From Rattus norvegicus (Eukaryota; Chordata; Mammalia; Rodentia; Muridae): a stretch of DNA of 64,000 bases. The notes under the pieces were generated by a model. That model ran no database searches, was not told the DNA's origin, and was given only the letters and a program-made list of their open reading frames with translations. Positions 22,886 through 33,035 of the stretch are shown one piece after another (within the stretch, counting starts at the first letter, position 1; each line of letters starts with the position of its first letter). The position numbers and the translations under genes are program-made. The stretch spans positions 64,024,424 through 64,088,423 of the forward strand of contig NC_086024.1 in assembly GCF_036323735.1 (NCBI RefSeq). The letters run 5' to 3'.

Positions 22886-23850
22886 AAATAAAATATTTTT
22901 TATTTTATTTTCACCCCCACATAATATTTTTATTGTTTAGACATTTCAGACAGTGAGCCCTATCACACTGTCTTCCAATCCCTCTCAGGTCCACCATCCC
23001 ACTCGTGTACCCCCCCACTCCCCAAGAACAAAAAACAAAAGAAGAAACTTAAAACTACCAAGCCCACCTTGTGTTTCCCATGTACTCTTTGGAGCACACT
23101 CAAACTACCCAGTGGCCAGCCTCTTAAAGATAACTGCATCCATCCCTACCCCTCTGCCAGAATCCACTTACTGTAAAGGGCTACACTTGAGCATCTTTAT
23201 CACAGTGTTTAGGACTCTCTTCAATAACTTCATGTTGGGACCATTTCTCTGGGAGTGATGGGGGAGGATAGGTTTGGAGGAGGTTGGCCCTCTTACCTTC
23301 AATGTCTCTCATTCTCAGTTGTATGAGTCTGCATACTCATACAACTCAGATGTGGGTGAGCATTAATTGATGGCACTGCAAAAGAAACTTCCTTGCTCAA
23401 AGCAGCTGGAGGCTGCATGGATTATGGAGTCAACATGGTTTCAAGGAGACTTGACCCAGAAAATGAACCATTTCTCATCTTGATATTGTGTTCAGTGATC
23501 ATGTCAACAGTCAGCATGTCCTAGGCTGGACCTGTGTGAGATCCAAGCTGCTGTATATCAGGTTGACCTGGGTATAACCATCATGTTTAGGCCCCCTGCT
23601 GCCTTACCTCCCCAGCAGGGCAAACAGTGACTGGAGATGGCTGCCCCAGAGAGGGAAGCAGCTCCACACGATGGGCCAGTTCTGTGGGCTTATCAGGCAG
23701 TGATAGGGTGAGGTGTCCCTGTGGTGGCCCACTCCTTTGTCTGCCATGGGCACTGTCCCATGCCTGTCACTACTACAGGATCTCTAGTTCTGCTGCTCCA
23801 TTCTGCCACCTTTTTTGCCCTGTGATGCAATTTTGGTATGTCAGGGAAAT
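22886..23850 (-). mobile_element. Rodent LINE-1 3' region, antisense
   Basis: From 22886 the plus strand shows a T-rich reversed tail, then 'tccaatccctctcaggtcca', 'ccaccatcccactc', 'agaagaaacttaaaac', 'ttgtgtttcccatgtactct', 'cagtggccagcctcttaaag' and 'gtttaggactctcttcaata'. This follows the complement of a rodent L1 3' UTR. The right part (about 23350-23850) is less certain and may include other L1-derived sequence. No intact frame is present. Confidence 0.58.
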
Positions 23851-23998
23851 CTTGGAGGGGTTTTAAAGAGAAGAAAAGAATGAAATAAAACCCTACCTTT
23901 TAAAATTAAAGCTTGCAGGATACCTGCAGTAATTAAACAAAATGTAGAGGGAAAACTATATTAATCAGTGACAGATGGCCAGAAGTAGTTCTTATATT

Positions 23999-24046
23999 TT
24001 TAGTCTACTATTAGACTAAATAAAGTCTAAAAGCTATTAGACTTTA
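23999..24046. other. Two adjacent perfect 9-bp-stem hairpins with related stems
   Basis: TTTAGTCTA (23999-24007) pairs with TAGACTAAA (24012-24020) across a 4-base loop. Immediately after, TAAAGTCTA (24021-24029) pairs with TAGACTTTA (24038-24046) across an 8-base loop. Both stems share the AGTCTA core. The cause is unknown; a small duplication or template switch is plausible. Confidence 0.85.
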
Positions 24047-24439
24047 CTGGTTAAATATCAGCCTTGACCTAAGCCTCATAGCTTCTACAAAGAACACTGA
24101 AAATACCCCATTGATTTAAGTATAAGACACAAAGAATAAATCTTCCAGGAACCAACAGGAGGACAAACTCCTCAGTGGACTGTGAGAGAATCTGCAAACC
24201 ACAAGCAGCAGCAAACTAGCGTCAGGAATATACAACTTTCAAAACTACAAAAGTAGAAAACCCCAGTTAAGATGGCTAAAGCTAAAACTTTCACATAATA
24301 AGGATGTGCAGCTGCCCATATCACAAGAAAGCATGTCCATCAACCTTAGTCCTCCCAGAAGCCCACAGTGCAGGAAGTCATCAGTAGAAACCAGCAGAAC
24401 GACTAAGGAAATAACAGTAGTAAGGGTTGGCGATTTGTG

Positions 24440-24680
24440 AAGGAACTGGATTGCTCATACCATGCTGGTGGGGATGTAAAGTATTACAAACACTCTGAAA
24501 AAGAGAGTGACAGTCCCTGACAAGTATAAACATGTGCCGTGTAACCCAGAAGTTGAACTCCTCAGGAGTTACAGAGGCATGAAAAATTATTCTCACATGT
24601 GAACTTATGCATACGTTGCATTCCATCGTCACTGTTGTTCCTAAATGCTCGACAGGAAGGGTGGCGTTATCTTGCCTCAC
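24440..24680 (+). mobile_element. Old LINE-1 (L1M-type) relic, plus strand
   Basis: 'ccatgctggtggggatgtaa' is the typical L1 ORF2 3'-end phrase. It is followed by 'cactctgaaaaagagagtgaca', 'cccagaagttgaactcctc' and a degraded 'cattccatcgtcactgttg' (compare 'ttcatagcagcattattcac'). It is strongly diverged, so it predates the rodent Lx copies nearby. Confidence 0.6.
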
Positions 24681-25961
24681 AGTTTAGAGGTTGTAGTTCA
24701 CCTTGCCTGCAACGTGTCAAGCTAACGATAATGTTCAGTGGATGGGGAAGCAAAAGCCTTAGGCAGGAAACAAGTTTATCTTCGAGAATCACTTCTAGTT
24801 TACTCATTTATAGTCGTGCGGTCATTATATCTTAAAGATTTCACCACCTTGAAATTGTCACCCTCTAGGGACCAAGTGTCCCCCTGAGCCTCAGGGGACA
24901 GTTCACACCTAAAACATAACAAAACCAAAGTGGAAACAGCTGTGGCATTCTTCAGAAGTTGGCAGACAATCCACGCAGCAGGAACTGTGTAGTTCTCCAC
25001 CAGCGGAAAGGATAACACAGAAAATGGGTTGCCTGAGTCCGGGGAATTTCAAACTGAGAAGTTTTTCCTAGAATTGATTGTGATTATGTTTTCTCTTTGT
25101 TTTGTTTTCAACGTCTTTTGCAATACTTCCTTACTCAGTGGTCGAGATTTTCTTCCATTGGGCATCATGGATGCAGGACTTACATAGTTTAAAGACTGTT
25201 TGAGTTACTTTTGCTCACATGGTTTTATTTTTGTTGTTTAACCTCTGGTGATTATTAGGAGCCTTGACAACACTGATGAAATATTGTGTGCATGGCTCCA
25301 TGTATGAGCAGGAGCCTCTGAATGGTCAGGTGCACACCAATTCTATAGTTTGTTCTCCATAATGACCATGTATATTGCGTGGTCATTCCTGCTGCCAAAG
25401 ATTCTATTTTCTTTATTATGTCTTCATGTCAGGACTAGCTATAGAATGTGAAGTTTGTTTCCTTTTTGCTTCTAATTTTTATTTTTATGTTGTTTTTAGT
25501 ATTCGTGCCTATGAACTTTCACAACCTCTTTTTTAGTTACATTATTTTTTTATAGGCCAGGAAGCCATTATTTTTAACCTGTTTAAATTGTGTTGAAGAC
25601 GTGAATGCAGGCTGAGCATGAAGGCCTTAGGGTTACACCATTACGTTCCACGTGCCTCTCCATTTGATCAAAATTTTATTCCCTTTTGATTTTTAATTTT
25701 AGGTCAATTTATGATCCTGAATTGATGATCTCTGAAAAGTGAGATATTAATACATCTAATTAAGTGCCCAATTGTGTGAAACTAATTATCTACTATGGTT
25801 ACAAATATCGTGTAATACTTGAGGTAAATACATTGAAGTGCTGTCTCACTAAGTGATAACTACAGTATCTCATTACAGGTCACATCTTAAATGTTTCCTT
25901 TAGAGGACAAAGCTATCACATTATACATGTTCTACAAGATGCTGTAATGTGCACTTTATAA
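24681..25961. other. Unassigned sequence, possible LTR trace
   Basis: No gene was found. 'atttcaccaccttgaaattg' through 'ggggacagttcacacctaaa' (about 24838-24915) weakly recalls an MLT/MaLR-type LTR on the minus strand, but I do not call it. The rest is AT-rich with no recognised repeat. Confidence 0.35.
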
Positions 25962-25970
25962 CCACACACC

Positions 25971-26009
<39 letters not shown>

Positions 26010-26742
26010 ACTCACACACACACTCACACACACACACACTCACACACACAGACTCACACACGCACACAGACTCACACACAGACTCACACACACACACTCA
26101 CACATACACACTTACACACACAGTCTCACACACAGACTCACACACACACAGACTCACACACACTCACACACACACAGACTCACACACAGACTCACACACA
26201 CACTCACACACACACACACTCACACACACAGACTCACACACAGACTCACACACACTCACACACACACACACTCACACATACACACACACACGCACACAGA
26301 CTCACACACAGACTCACACACACAGACTCACACACACAGACTTACACACGCACTCACACACACACACACTCACACACACAGACTCACACACACACACTCT
26401 CACACACATAGACTCACACACAGACTCACACACACTCACACACACACTCACACACACACTCATACACACACAGACTCACACACACACTCACACACACTCA
26501 CACACACACTCACACACACACTCACACATACACACACTCACACACACACAGACTCACACACACAGACTCACACACACACAGACTCACACACGCAGACTCA
26601 CACACACACAGACTCACACACGCAGACTTACACACGCACTCACACACACACACTCACACACACACTCACACACACACACTCACACATACACACACACACA
26701 GACTCACATACACAGACTCACACACTTAACACACACACACAC
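25962..26742. repeat. 780-bp composite (CA)n array with CT and GACT variants
   Basis: The array is almost entirely CACA, punctuated by ACTC and AGACTC variants every 6 to 30 bases. It contains internal higher-order copies: about 53 bases starting at 26009 recur exactly at 26189 (180 bases later), part of this recurs at 26351, and the segment beginning 'cttacacacgcactcac' at 26341 recurs near 26628. The 268-codon His-Thr frame over it is an artefact of repeat phasing. Confidence 0.95.
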
Positions 26743-28754
26743 ATCCCTACATTGAATAGATTTTTCAAATCAAAAGGCTTCAGAACAGGTTCCTGAACTT
26801 TACATAAAGAGTTCATAAGCAAAAGTATTCGTCTTTTTCTTACTGGTTGAAAGTCTGTTGGGTGTAACACTTACTTGGGGTTACAATACTGAGGCAGTCA
26901 GTGGAATACCCAGTGACATGTGAAGCAGATGTTTTCTGGCTTTTAGTTCCTTGCTAAAGGCTTTGACTGTCAATATTAGTTATTAATTCTATTTATAGAA
27001 AGTGTGCGGTACAGATCACTGCCACCTGAGGAGCCCTGTTTTGCAGTTTCAGCAATTTCCTTTGCTTCCTTTCTCAGCTCGTTTGAATACAGAAAATACC
27101 CCATATTTCCTTCAGGAACTATTAACAGGCTCCTGCTGGTTTCTTTGTTGTGGTGTCTCCTCTTTCTCTGGTAGCTTAGCATTTAAAAGACATTATTTTT
27201 TAAGGAAACAATTAGAGCTAGATATAAAGTCTTATTTTAGCTTTGCTTTAAAGTTCAAATTGTTCTGCCTTCCTTAAAACATGTTGTGCTGAACAAAGTA
27301 AATTCCCACAGTGTTTATGTGGTAGACATTACATTGTCATGAAAAACAAAGGCTGCTCATCAGATTTATGCCTATGTTTCTGCTCATAGGTAATAACAAG
27401 TCTTCTTCCACTCGCAGCCTGAAGTATGCCTCATAATGTGTTTTTAAATGAGGACACTTTCAGTGTTCTTTTTTGTTCTGGGTTTGCTATGAATTCCACT
27501 GGGTGGTCATGGGTAAGGGAAGCCAGCCAGCTTATCTTTGAGTTATTTCATGTAGAAAGTGTGTTATGGAAAGCTATGCAGTCTCCTAGTATTCTTGGGT
27601 ATATTAATATTGTGTCCTCCCTGCACTTACTTAGTTTTAGGCTAACAACGACTTAGAACAGTAACTTCTAAAAATGTTTATTCCCTTATACAGCTTATGG
27701 TCTTCTGTTCTCTCACACCCCAGGTAAGGACATGTTGGTCAGAACCACAGTTGAGGTAGTTTGAGATTTTTGTAAAAATCTAAGCATTCCTGAATATTGG
27801 TTTTAGTTTGGTACTCAGAGCAAATCCCCCTCTTCCCTAAGCTCCAGGCTTCAGATCTTTTCCCATCTTTTTCAGATGAGCATATGTGAAGACTTCAGGA
27901 ACACTTCCTGTAGCAAATGAAGTGCGAAACAATTCGGTCCAACCTATGGTTATTTATTCACACTGTAAACATGATTCCCCTCTGCTGTGATACATAGAAT
28001 CTACAAACTAAAAGTTGTTTTGTTTTGTAAATCACACTGTTGTTCAATCTTTTAAAATTTGGGGTAAAATTATGCTGTTGCCCATCACCAATTTTGAAGC
28101 CTAACTATTGATCTTTTGTTGACTAGAGGTGTTTTTATAGTCTTTGAACAGGTTATTTTTTGGTCTTGTAGCCATATTGATGTTCAACAAGAGGTCAAAT
28201 GTTAGAGATGTCATTAGAGAAAATTCATTTTTAATTAATGCCCTTTTCAACTTAGAATTCATTTAAAAATAGAAAAAAATCCCAGTTTGCTATTACTGAA
28301 ATACATGGTCTCTTTGAGTATTACATATTTTTCTTTAAAATACTAGGATAAAATTATTTTCACAGGAAATAAAAAAGCTTTAGACAGCATTAATATTCTA
28401 TTAACACAATGTTAGCTCTATGCTCAGTAATGGGTTCTTTTGGTGTAGTACTCAACTAATCCTCATTGGAAATAGTGGCTTCCAGGCTCCTGGCTTCTTT
28501 CACACTTGTCCTGCCATGGTTGCCCACATGTTCCTGCCCCTCTCACGTGTACAGACAGCATCAACTGCATTTTTATCGGCATTTCTTGGTCCTGCCAGAA
28601 AGCCCTAAGCTGCTAAGGTGCGAGCCACAAGTTCAGTCTTGTGGAATATTATTATTCCGTGCAGCCTTTCCTCTTCAGTCTTGAGTTTCATTTGATAGTA
28701 AACAAACCAAAGGCAGTTAAAAATGACCAGGATGGTTCTTTCATGAAAAATATC
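26743..28754. other. Unassigned sequence with one unusual minus-strand frame
   Basis: There is no firm repeat or gene. The minus-strand frame at 26976-27182 (68 codons) contains a protein-like stretch, NELRKEAKEIAETAKQG, and is discussed among the findings. The rest is AT-rich without recognisable elements. Confidence 0.35.
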
Positions 28755-28957
28755 AACATTATTTCAGAGCTGGTGCTGTAGAGATGGCTCAGCCACTAAG
28801 TGGATTGGCTGCTCTTCCAGAGGACCTGTGTTCAATTCCCAGCAACCAGATGGTGGCTCACAACCATCTGTAATGTAATCTGATGCCTTCTTGTATGTAT
28901 GTAGAGCACTCATATACATAACATTTATAAATAAATCTTAAAACATTATTTCAGAGC
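28755..28957 (+). repeat. B2 SINE with perfect 16-bp target-site duplications
   Basis: The body (28771-28941) reads 'gctgtagagatggctcagcc', 'ctgctcttccagaggacctg', 'gttcaattcccagcaaccag', 'atggtggctcacaaccatct', 'ctgatgccttcttg' and ends with ATAAATAAATCTTA. This is a full-length B2 with box A, box B and tail. The identical 16-base sequence AACATTATTTCAGAGC stands at 28755-28770 and 28942-28957. Undecayed duplications indicate a fairly recent insertion. Confidence 0.96.
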
Positions 28958-28994
28958 ATACATGGATAACATTTTTTCTCATGTTAACCGAATT

Positions 28995-29105
28995 AGTTTC
29001 CCATGGACACCCTGAGAAGTAGAGATTATTTTCTCAGAAACTTCAGGACTTTTTACAGTTCTGAAACTAGATCATGGATGAACTGAAAGTTAAACCTATC
29101 AGTGT
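28995..29105 (-). repeat. MIR SINE relic, antisense
   Basis: On the plus strand 'ccctgagaagtagagattat', 'ttttctcagaaacttcagga', 'ctagatcatggatgaactga' and 'cagtgtctgac' follow the complement of MIR (CCCTGTGAGGTAGGTACTATTAT ... CTAGTAAGTGGCAGAGC ... TCTGAC). It is highly diverged. Confidence 0.5.
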
Positions 29106-29434
29106 CTGACATGTTATTTTTGGCTCATCCTGGAAACTTTGTGGAAGTGAGTTCTGACTATTACTCTGTAGTCACAATCCTTAGCCTGGTATTTTATTTT
29201 CAAGTGTAACACAAGGTGTCCATGTCTTCAAGCTAAGATATGAAGCTTTAACTCTGCCAATCATAAAAAGATTACAATTCAAAAGTGACCACGGAAGAAC
29301 CCTTTGATGTGAAGAGACCATAACTCAGTGGCATGTACAGGGTAGCACACAGGGAGACAAACAAACAGCAAAAACATTGGAGCATGACATTAAGTAACTG
29401 CTGAGCAATTCCTTTTTTCTCCCCGAGCCCAAGT
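29106..29434. other. Unassigned sequence
   Basis: Nothing recognised between the MIR relic and the L3/CR1 relic. Confidence 0.4.
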
Positions 29435-29650
29435 CATTATTTATTGTGTAGAGTTTGGAGAGGATCCAGAGGAATCCAGCAGAAATTATTAAAAGGTTTG
29501 AGAACTCTGTTCTGTACTGGAAGGATAAAGGACTGGGTTTATGTAGTCCAGAGAAGTGAAGTCTGAATAGGGACTTAATTACAGTTTTCAAATTCACTGA
29601 ACTCAGACAGACAAGAGGCTATGTGTAGTGCCCAAGAGGACATCTTTTGA
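29435..29650 (+). mobile_element. L3/CR1-type LINE relic, plus strand
   Basis: The ordered motifs are 'ggagaggatccagagga', 'attattaaaaggtttgagaa', 'aaggactgggtttatgtagt', 'ccagagaagtgaagtctga', 'agggacttaattacagtttt' and 'caaattcactgaa'. They match the 3' coding region of CR1-family LINEs (L3 in mammals), where '...aaaggaactgggtttatttagcctggagaagagaagactgaggggggac...' is typical. L3 stopped moving before the placental radiation, so this is among the oldest recognisable DNA in the window. Confidence 0.7.
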
Positions 29651-29941
29651 CAGCACCGAGAATGTGGCTGGTTTCCTTTTTTTGCAATGTTTGGCAAAAT
29701 TTATGTGAGTGACGATGGGTAGCTGCTCTTTCTTCATGGCATGGGAGCAAGCAAGCAAGGGCTTGTACAACCACAGGAGAGTTTTTCAAACAACATTAGA
29801 AGCTCGTAGCTCAGTAGAGCTTTTGCCTTTATCGACATTTTACTGTTCATTGACAAGTCATAGCCCTGGATTTGTGAGATTCAATTTGATGTTTTGATAT
29901 ATATCTGCAGAGCAACTAACAAATCCATTACACTTTCATAC
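29651..29941. other. Unassigned sequence
   Basis: No recognised element. A short GCAAGCAAGC repeat occurs at 29746-29760. Confidence 0.4.
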
Positions 29942-29961
29942 GTGTGTGTGTGAGTGAGTGA

Positions 29962-30039
<78 letters not shown>
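29942..30039. repeat. Compound (GT)n-(GA)n microsatellite
   Basis: A GT tract interrupted by four GAGT units passes at 30000 into a GA tract that ends at 30039. This has the same architecture as the CA-GA repeat at 3600-3762, read here with GT first. Confidence 0.96.
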
Positions 30040-30044
<5 letters not shown>

Positions 30045-30424
30045 AATTCAGTCTTTTAGTTGTTTTGATGTACATGGTGCATCTTTATTTCATATGTTAG
30101 CCATTGGGTACAATAGTTTGTTCAGGCTTCTTCCTTCCGTCTATGTTTTTGTACCCTTTGATTAGTTTCTTCTTCCCCTTCTCCTCCCCTCTTCTACCTT
30201 CTTATACCCACTATCTGTTTTGTGTATGAACTTGCTAGGTTCAGACTACATGCAGAATAGACTTTAGGTTGAATACAAGACAAGCAATTTTTAGAAAACT
30301 TTTCTGATTAAAAGTAAGTACTTTCTAGATACCTTCATTCTAAGCTGTTAAAAGTAAGGCTCGGTTGTAAACAATAAAGGATCTGGGAGTTTGCTGTGAA
30401 GCTGTGTCTAACAGTGTCAAAAGC
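30040..30424. other. Unassigned sequence
   Basis: No gene or repeat was recognised. A C/T-rich patch lies at about 30165-30200. Confidence 0.4.
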
Positions 30425-30870
30425 TACATTTATAAAGTCTCACCAACTATCTTATCATAAACCAAACATGGAAAGCACGAAATACACATGCCAAAGTAAA
30501 TGGGGGTGATCATGAAGCCTCAGCCCTACCCAAAGAACTACAAGCAATGAAGGAATACTGAGAGTGAGAAGGATAATCTCCCCCAGTAAAAGCACAGTAC
30601 TTGGTTGTCCAATACCAAATGGTTAGCTATGAAAACATACAAACAAGTAACTTATGTCAGTTGAGCAGTCTTTATTCAGGAATGTATATCTACGTGTGTG
30701 TGTGTGTATTTTTGTGCATGAAATAACAATTGATAATAAGGAGGTCATGAATTTGAAAAAGAACAAGGGAAGGAATGTGGGAGGGTTTGGAAGAAAGAAA
30801 GGAAAGGAAATGATATAATTAATCAATATAATTATATTTTTATATTGAACAAATTTCCCCAAATTGTGAT
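30425..30870 (+). mobile_element. Rodent LINE-1 3' UTR (Lx-type), plus strand
   Basis: 'gaagcctcagccctacccaa', 'agaactacaagcaatgaagg', 'aatactgagagtgagaagga', 'ccaataccaaatggttagc', 'gaggtcatgaatttgaaaaa' and 'gggagggtttggaag' track the 3' end of Lx LINE-1. The end is A/T-rich at about 30820-30870. A small GT tract (30693-30708) replaces the usual ATATGTGT segment. It is truncated at the 5' end. Confidence 0.78.
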
Positions 30871-32269
30871 ATATAATTACGTCTCCTTTTGCCTTTTTGA
30901 ATCAAGAGATAATATCCATTTTTGTACTTACAGGTCGTATCTGTGTTTTAAGGGAGGGATGGCTTCTAATTAAAGCAGCACTGATAGGAAGTGCAGAGAA
31001 GCCATTCCTATACATGGTGATAGGGGCCAAGTTCCAACAATGTTTGGAAAGAGAGATGCCCTTTAATCTTATATTCTGGTTGGTGAGAGGAATAAGAAAC
31101 TACTGAATAGTACAGTTGGGAAAAGGAAGCATAAGAAGGCGATTGTGTGGGGTTGGCAGTTCAACTGGTCAGTTTGCCAGAAAAGCCTCACATATCTGTG
31201 CCTCCCTGATATTTCTGAGTTGACTATTTGGAGGTTCTGCCTTCTTGCTTCTTGGCTTGTCAGGGTCTGGGTTATACACCTGGCATACACCACTTTCCTA
31301 ACGTTGCTAATCCCTGGTACCAATGGAGCATGGGAGATTCAATTCATTTATTCTATTTTAAAAGAAACTAGCCATGTTTTAATAATCACGGATTGTGCTT
31401 AGCAACACCCCTGGAGACATTTAGGACACTCCTATGCCATAGAAGTATGACTAGAGTTTAACAAGCCCATGTTAACTGCCTTCTACATATGAAGAGGAAT
31501 CTTTGTCATTTTCATCTCACTATATATTGAGTGTTGCATAATGAGTGAGCTTTGCAAATGGCACTAGGCAATGGGGTGTAAAGGCTCAGCAGCCTTATTC
31601 TTAGAAAGACTACTTAATACACTTGATCCCTGATGGCAGGTCAATAGCATGACCTTTGTATTAGAAGAAAAGCTCTTTTAAACAAAATTACGAATGATGG
31701 GGCACCTCTTCTCTGAGCTCGGGTGACAGTTGAGCTGAGCTTTGTTTTCATCATTGGAGCGGCAGGGTACAGAAAGACAGATGTTTAAATATATAATATA
31801 GCTGAGAAATTCATGTGATTCAAGTGGAGTGAGACTTCTGGGCATTACTTTTGAGTACAGGAATATTTAAAGAGATTTAACTGCACTTACAGGTATTATA
31901 TTCACTAATTAAATTTAATACAAAGACATTTGTGTATGTCCTGTGGCTGTACTACTATCAAGATTCTCTTAAAAATACAAACAATTAAATGCTAGGATGA
32001 TGGCAACCAAGGATAAAAGAGTCAGGCATACTTTGACTTTTACGTGAAACCACTGGAAATTTCATTGGTTCTTTCTGGCTCTACAGAATATCTTATATTT
32101 ATGTCCTAAAATTTCCAGAATCCTATGTGCTTGAAACTATTGAAAAAACAAATGTGAACATATCACTCTTGCTTAAAGATTAATTTTTGCAACACTGTAG
32201 ATAGTGTTAGTGGGTAAAGTTACACATTATGTAAGCTAGATTAACTAAATTTGTATTCCAGCATCTATT
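30871..32269. other. Unassigned sequence
   Basis: No repeat or gene was recognised. The 69- to 85-codon frames around 30897-31402 overlap on both strands and carry no supporting splice signal. Confidence 0.4.
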
Positions 32270-32545
32270 TAAAAACTAGGCATGTCTGCTTGTATCTGTA
32301 ATCCCAGCTTGGAGAGCAAAAATGGTGTTTGCTGACTAGCCAGTCCACCTTGAATGACAAGCTTCAAGTTCAGTGAGATTCCCTGTCTCAAGGAATAAGG
32401 TAGTGTGTGATAGAAGACACCTGATAATTTCATTTCACCTCTGTAAGTGCAGGCAGGGTATAATTTGCTAGCACTTGTGCATGTACCATGGGCATGAGTG
32501 TGTTTGTACATGAGCACATGTGCACATACATGCTCTGTCATTACC
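32270..32545 (+). repeat. B4 SINE, plus strand (3' part)
   Basis: 'aactaggcatgtctgcttgt', 'atctgtaatcccagcttgga', 'ttgctgactagcc', 'gttcagtgagattccctgtc' and 'tcaaggaataagg' follow the B1-like right arm of B4. A tail rich in 'catgtgcacatacatg' follows. The ID-like left arm is missing or too decayed to see. Confidence 0.68.
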
Positions 32546-32689
32546 AACTATCATTTCGCGATTTATCATAATTTTTAAGAAATACACAGTCTTGGTTTTT
32601 TCTTCTTTCTCATTGTTTTTTGCTCTTAAATGAGTGCATCTTTAGTTCTACTTTCTGAGATATAACTATTGTAGTTTTTTAAAAGAAAA
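32546..32689. other. Short unassigned spacer
   Basis: Nothing recognised between the B4 SINE and the LTR-like element. Confidence 0.4.
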
Positions 32690-33035
32690 TGGCCTGTAGG
32701 TTCGGGTATTTGAATCCTTGGTCCCCAGTTGGCGAACTGTTCAGGAAGGATTAGGAGGTGTGGCCTTGTTGGAGGAGGGGTGTCATGGGGAATGGGGTAG
32801 GGTTTGAGGTTCAAAAGTCCAAGGCATTCCTATTTAGCTTTCTCTGCCTCTTGTTTGTGGATGGGATCAGCTACTGTTTCAGCACTATCCCTGCATGCCT
32901 GCCTGCACCAACCTCCTGTCTATGATAATCATGGATTCCCTATTCAAAACAGTATACAGTTCCCAAACAAACTTTCTTCTTTACGTTTCATTTGCCATAC
33001 TGTCTCATCAGTAAAGGAAAAATAACTAAGATAGC
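32690..33035 (+). mobile_element. Solitary LTR, MaLR-like (copy 2)
   Basis: The order 'tatttgaatccttggtcccc', 'ggattaggaggtgtggcctt', 'gttggaggaggggtgtcatg', 'ctgcctgcaccaacctcctg' and 'tgataatcatggattccc' matches the family seen at 17978-18366 ('gaatgcttggcccatgg ... ggctttgttggaagaagt ... tgataataatgga'). The distal end 'actgtctcatcagtaaagg' is more decayed. No internal retroviral region adjoins, so this is a solo LTR. Confidence 0.58.

Noticed and set aside
24838..24915. Possible MLT/MaLR LTR end on the minus strand
   Set aside because: Only a few short motifs match by eye, and no second LTR landmark was found.
25962..26742. Regular repeats with spacers resembling a CRISPR array
   Set aside because: The 'spacers' are CA dinucleotides, the repeat units vary in length, and the DNA is mammalian.
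25949..26755. 268-codon open frame rich in His, Thr and Ser
   Set aside because: It is a reading of the composite CA repeat. The absence of stops follows from the dinucleotide composition and is not evidence of coding.
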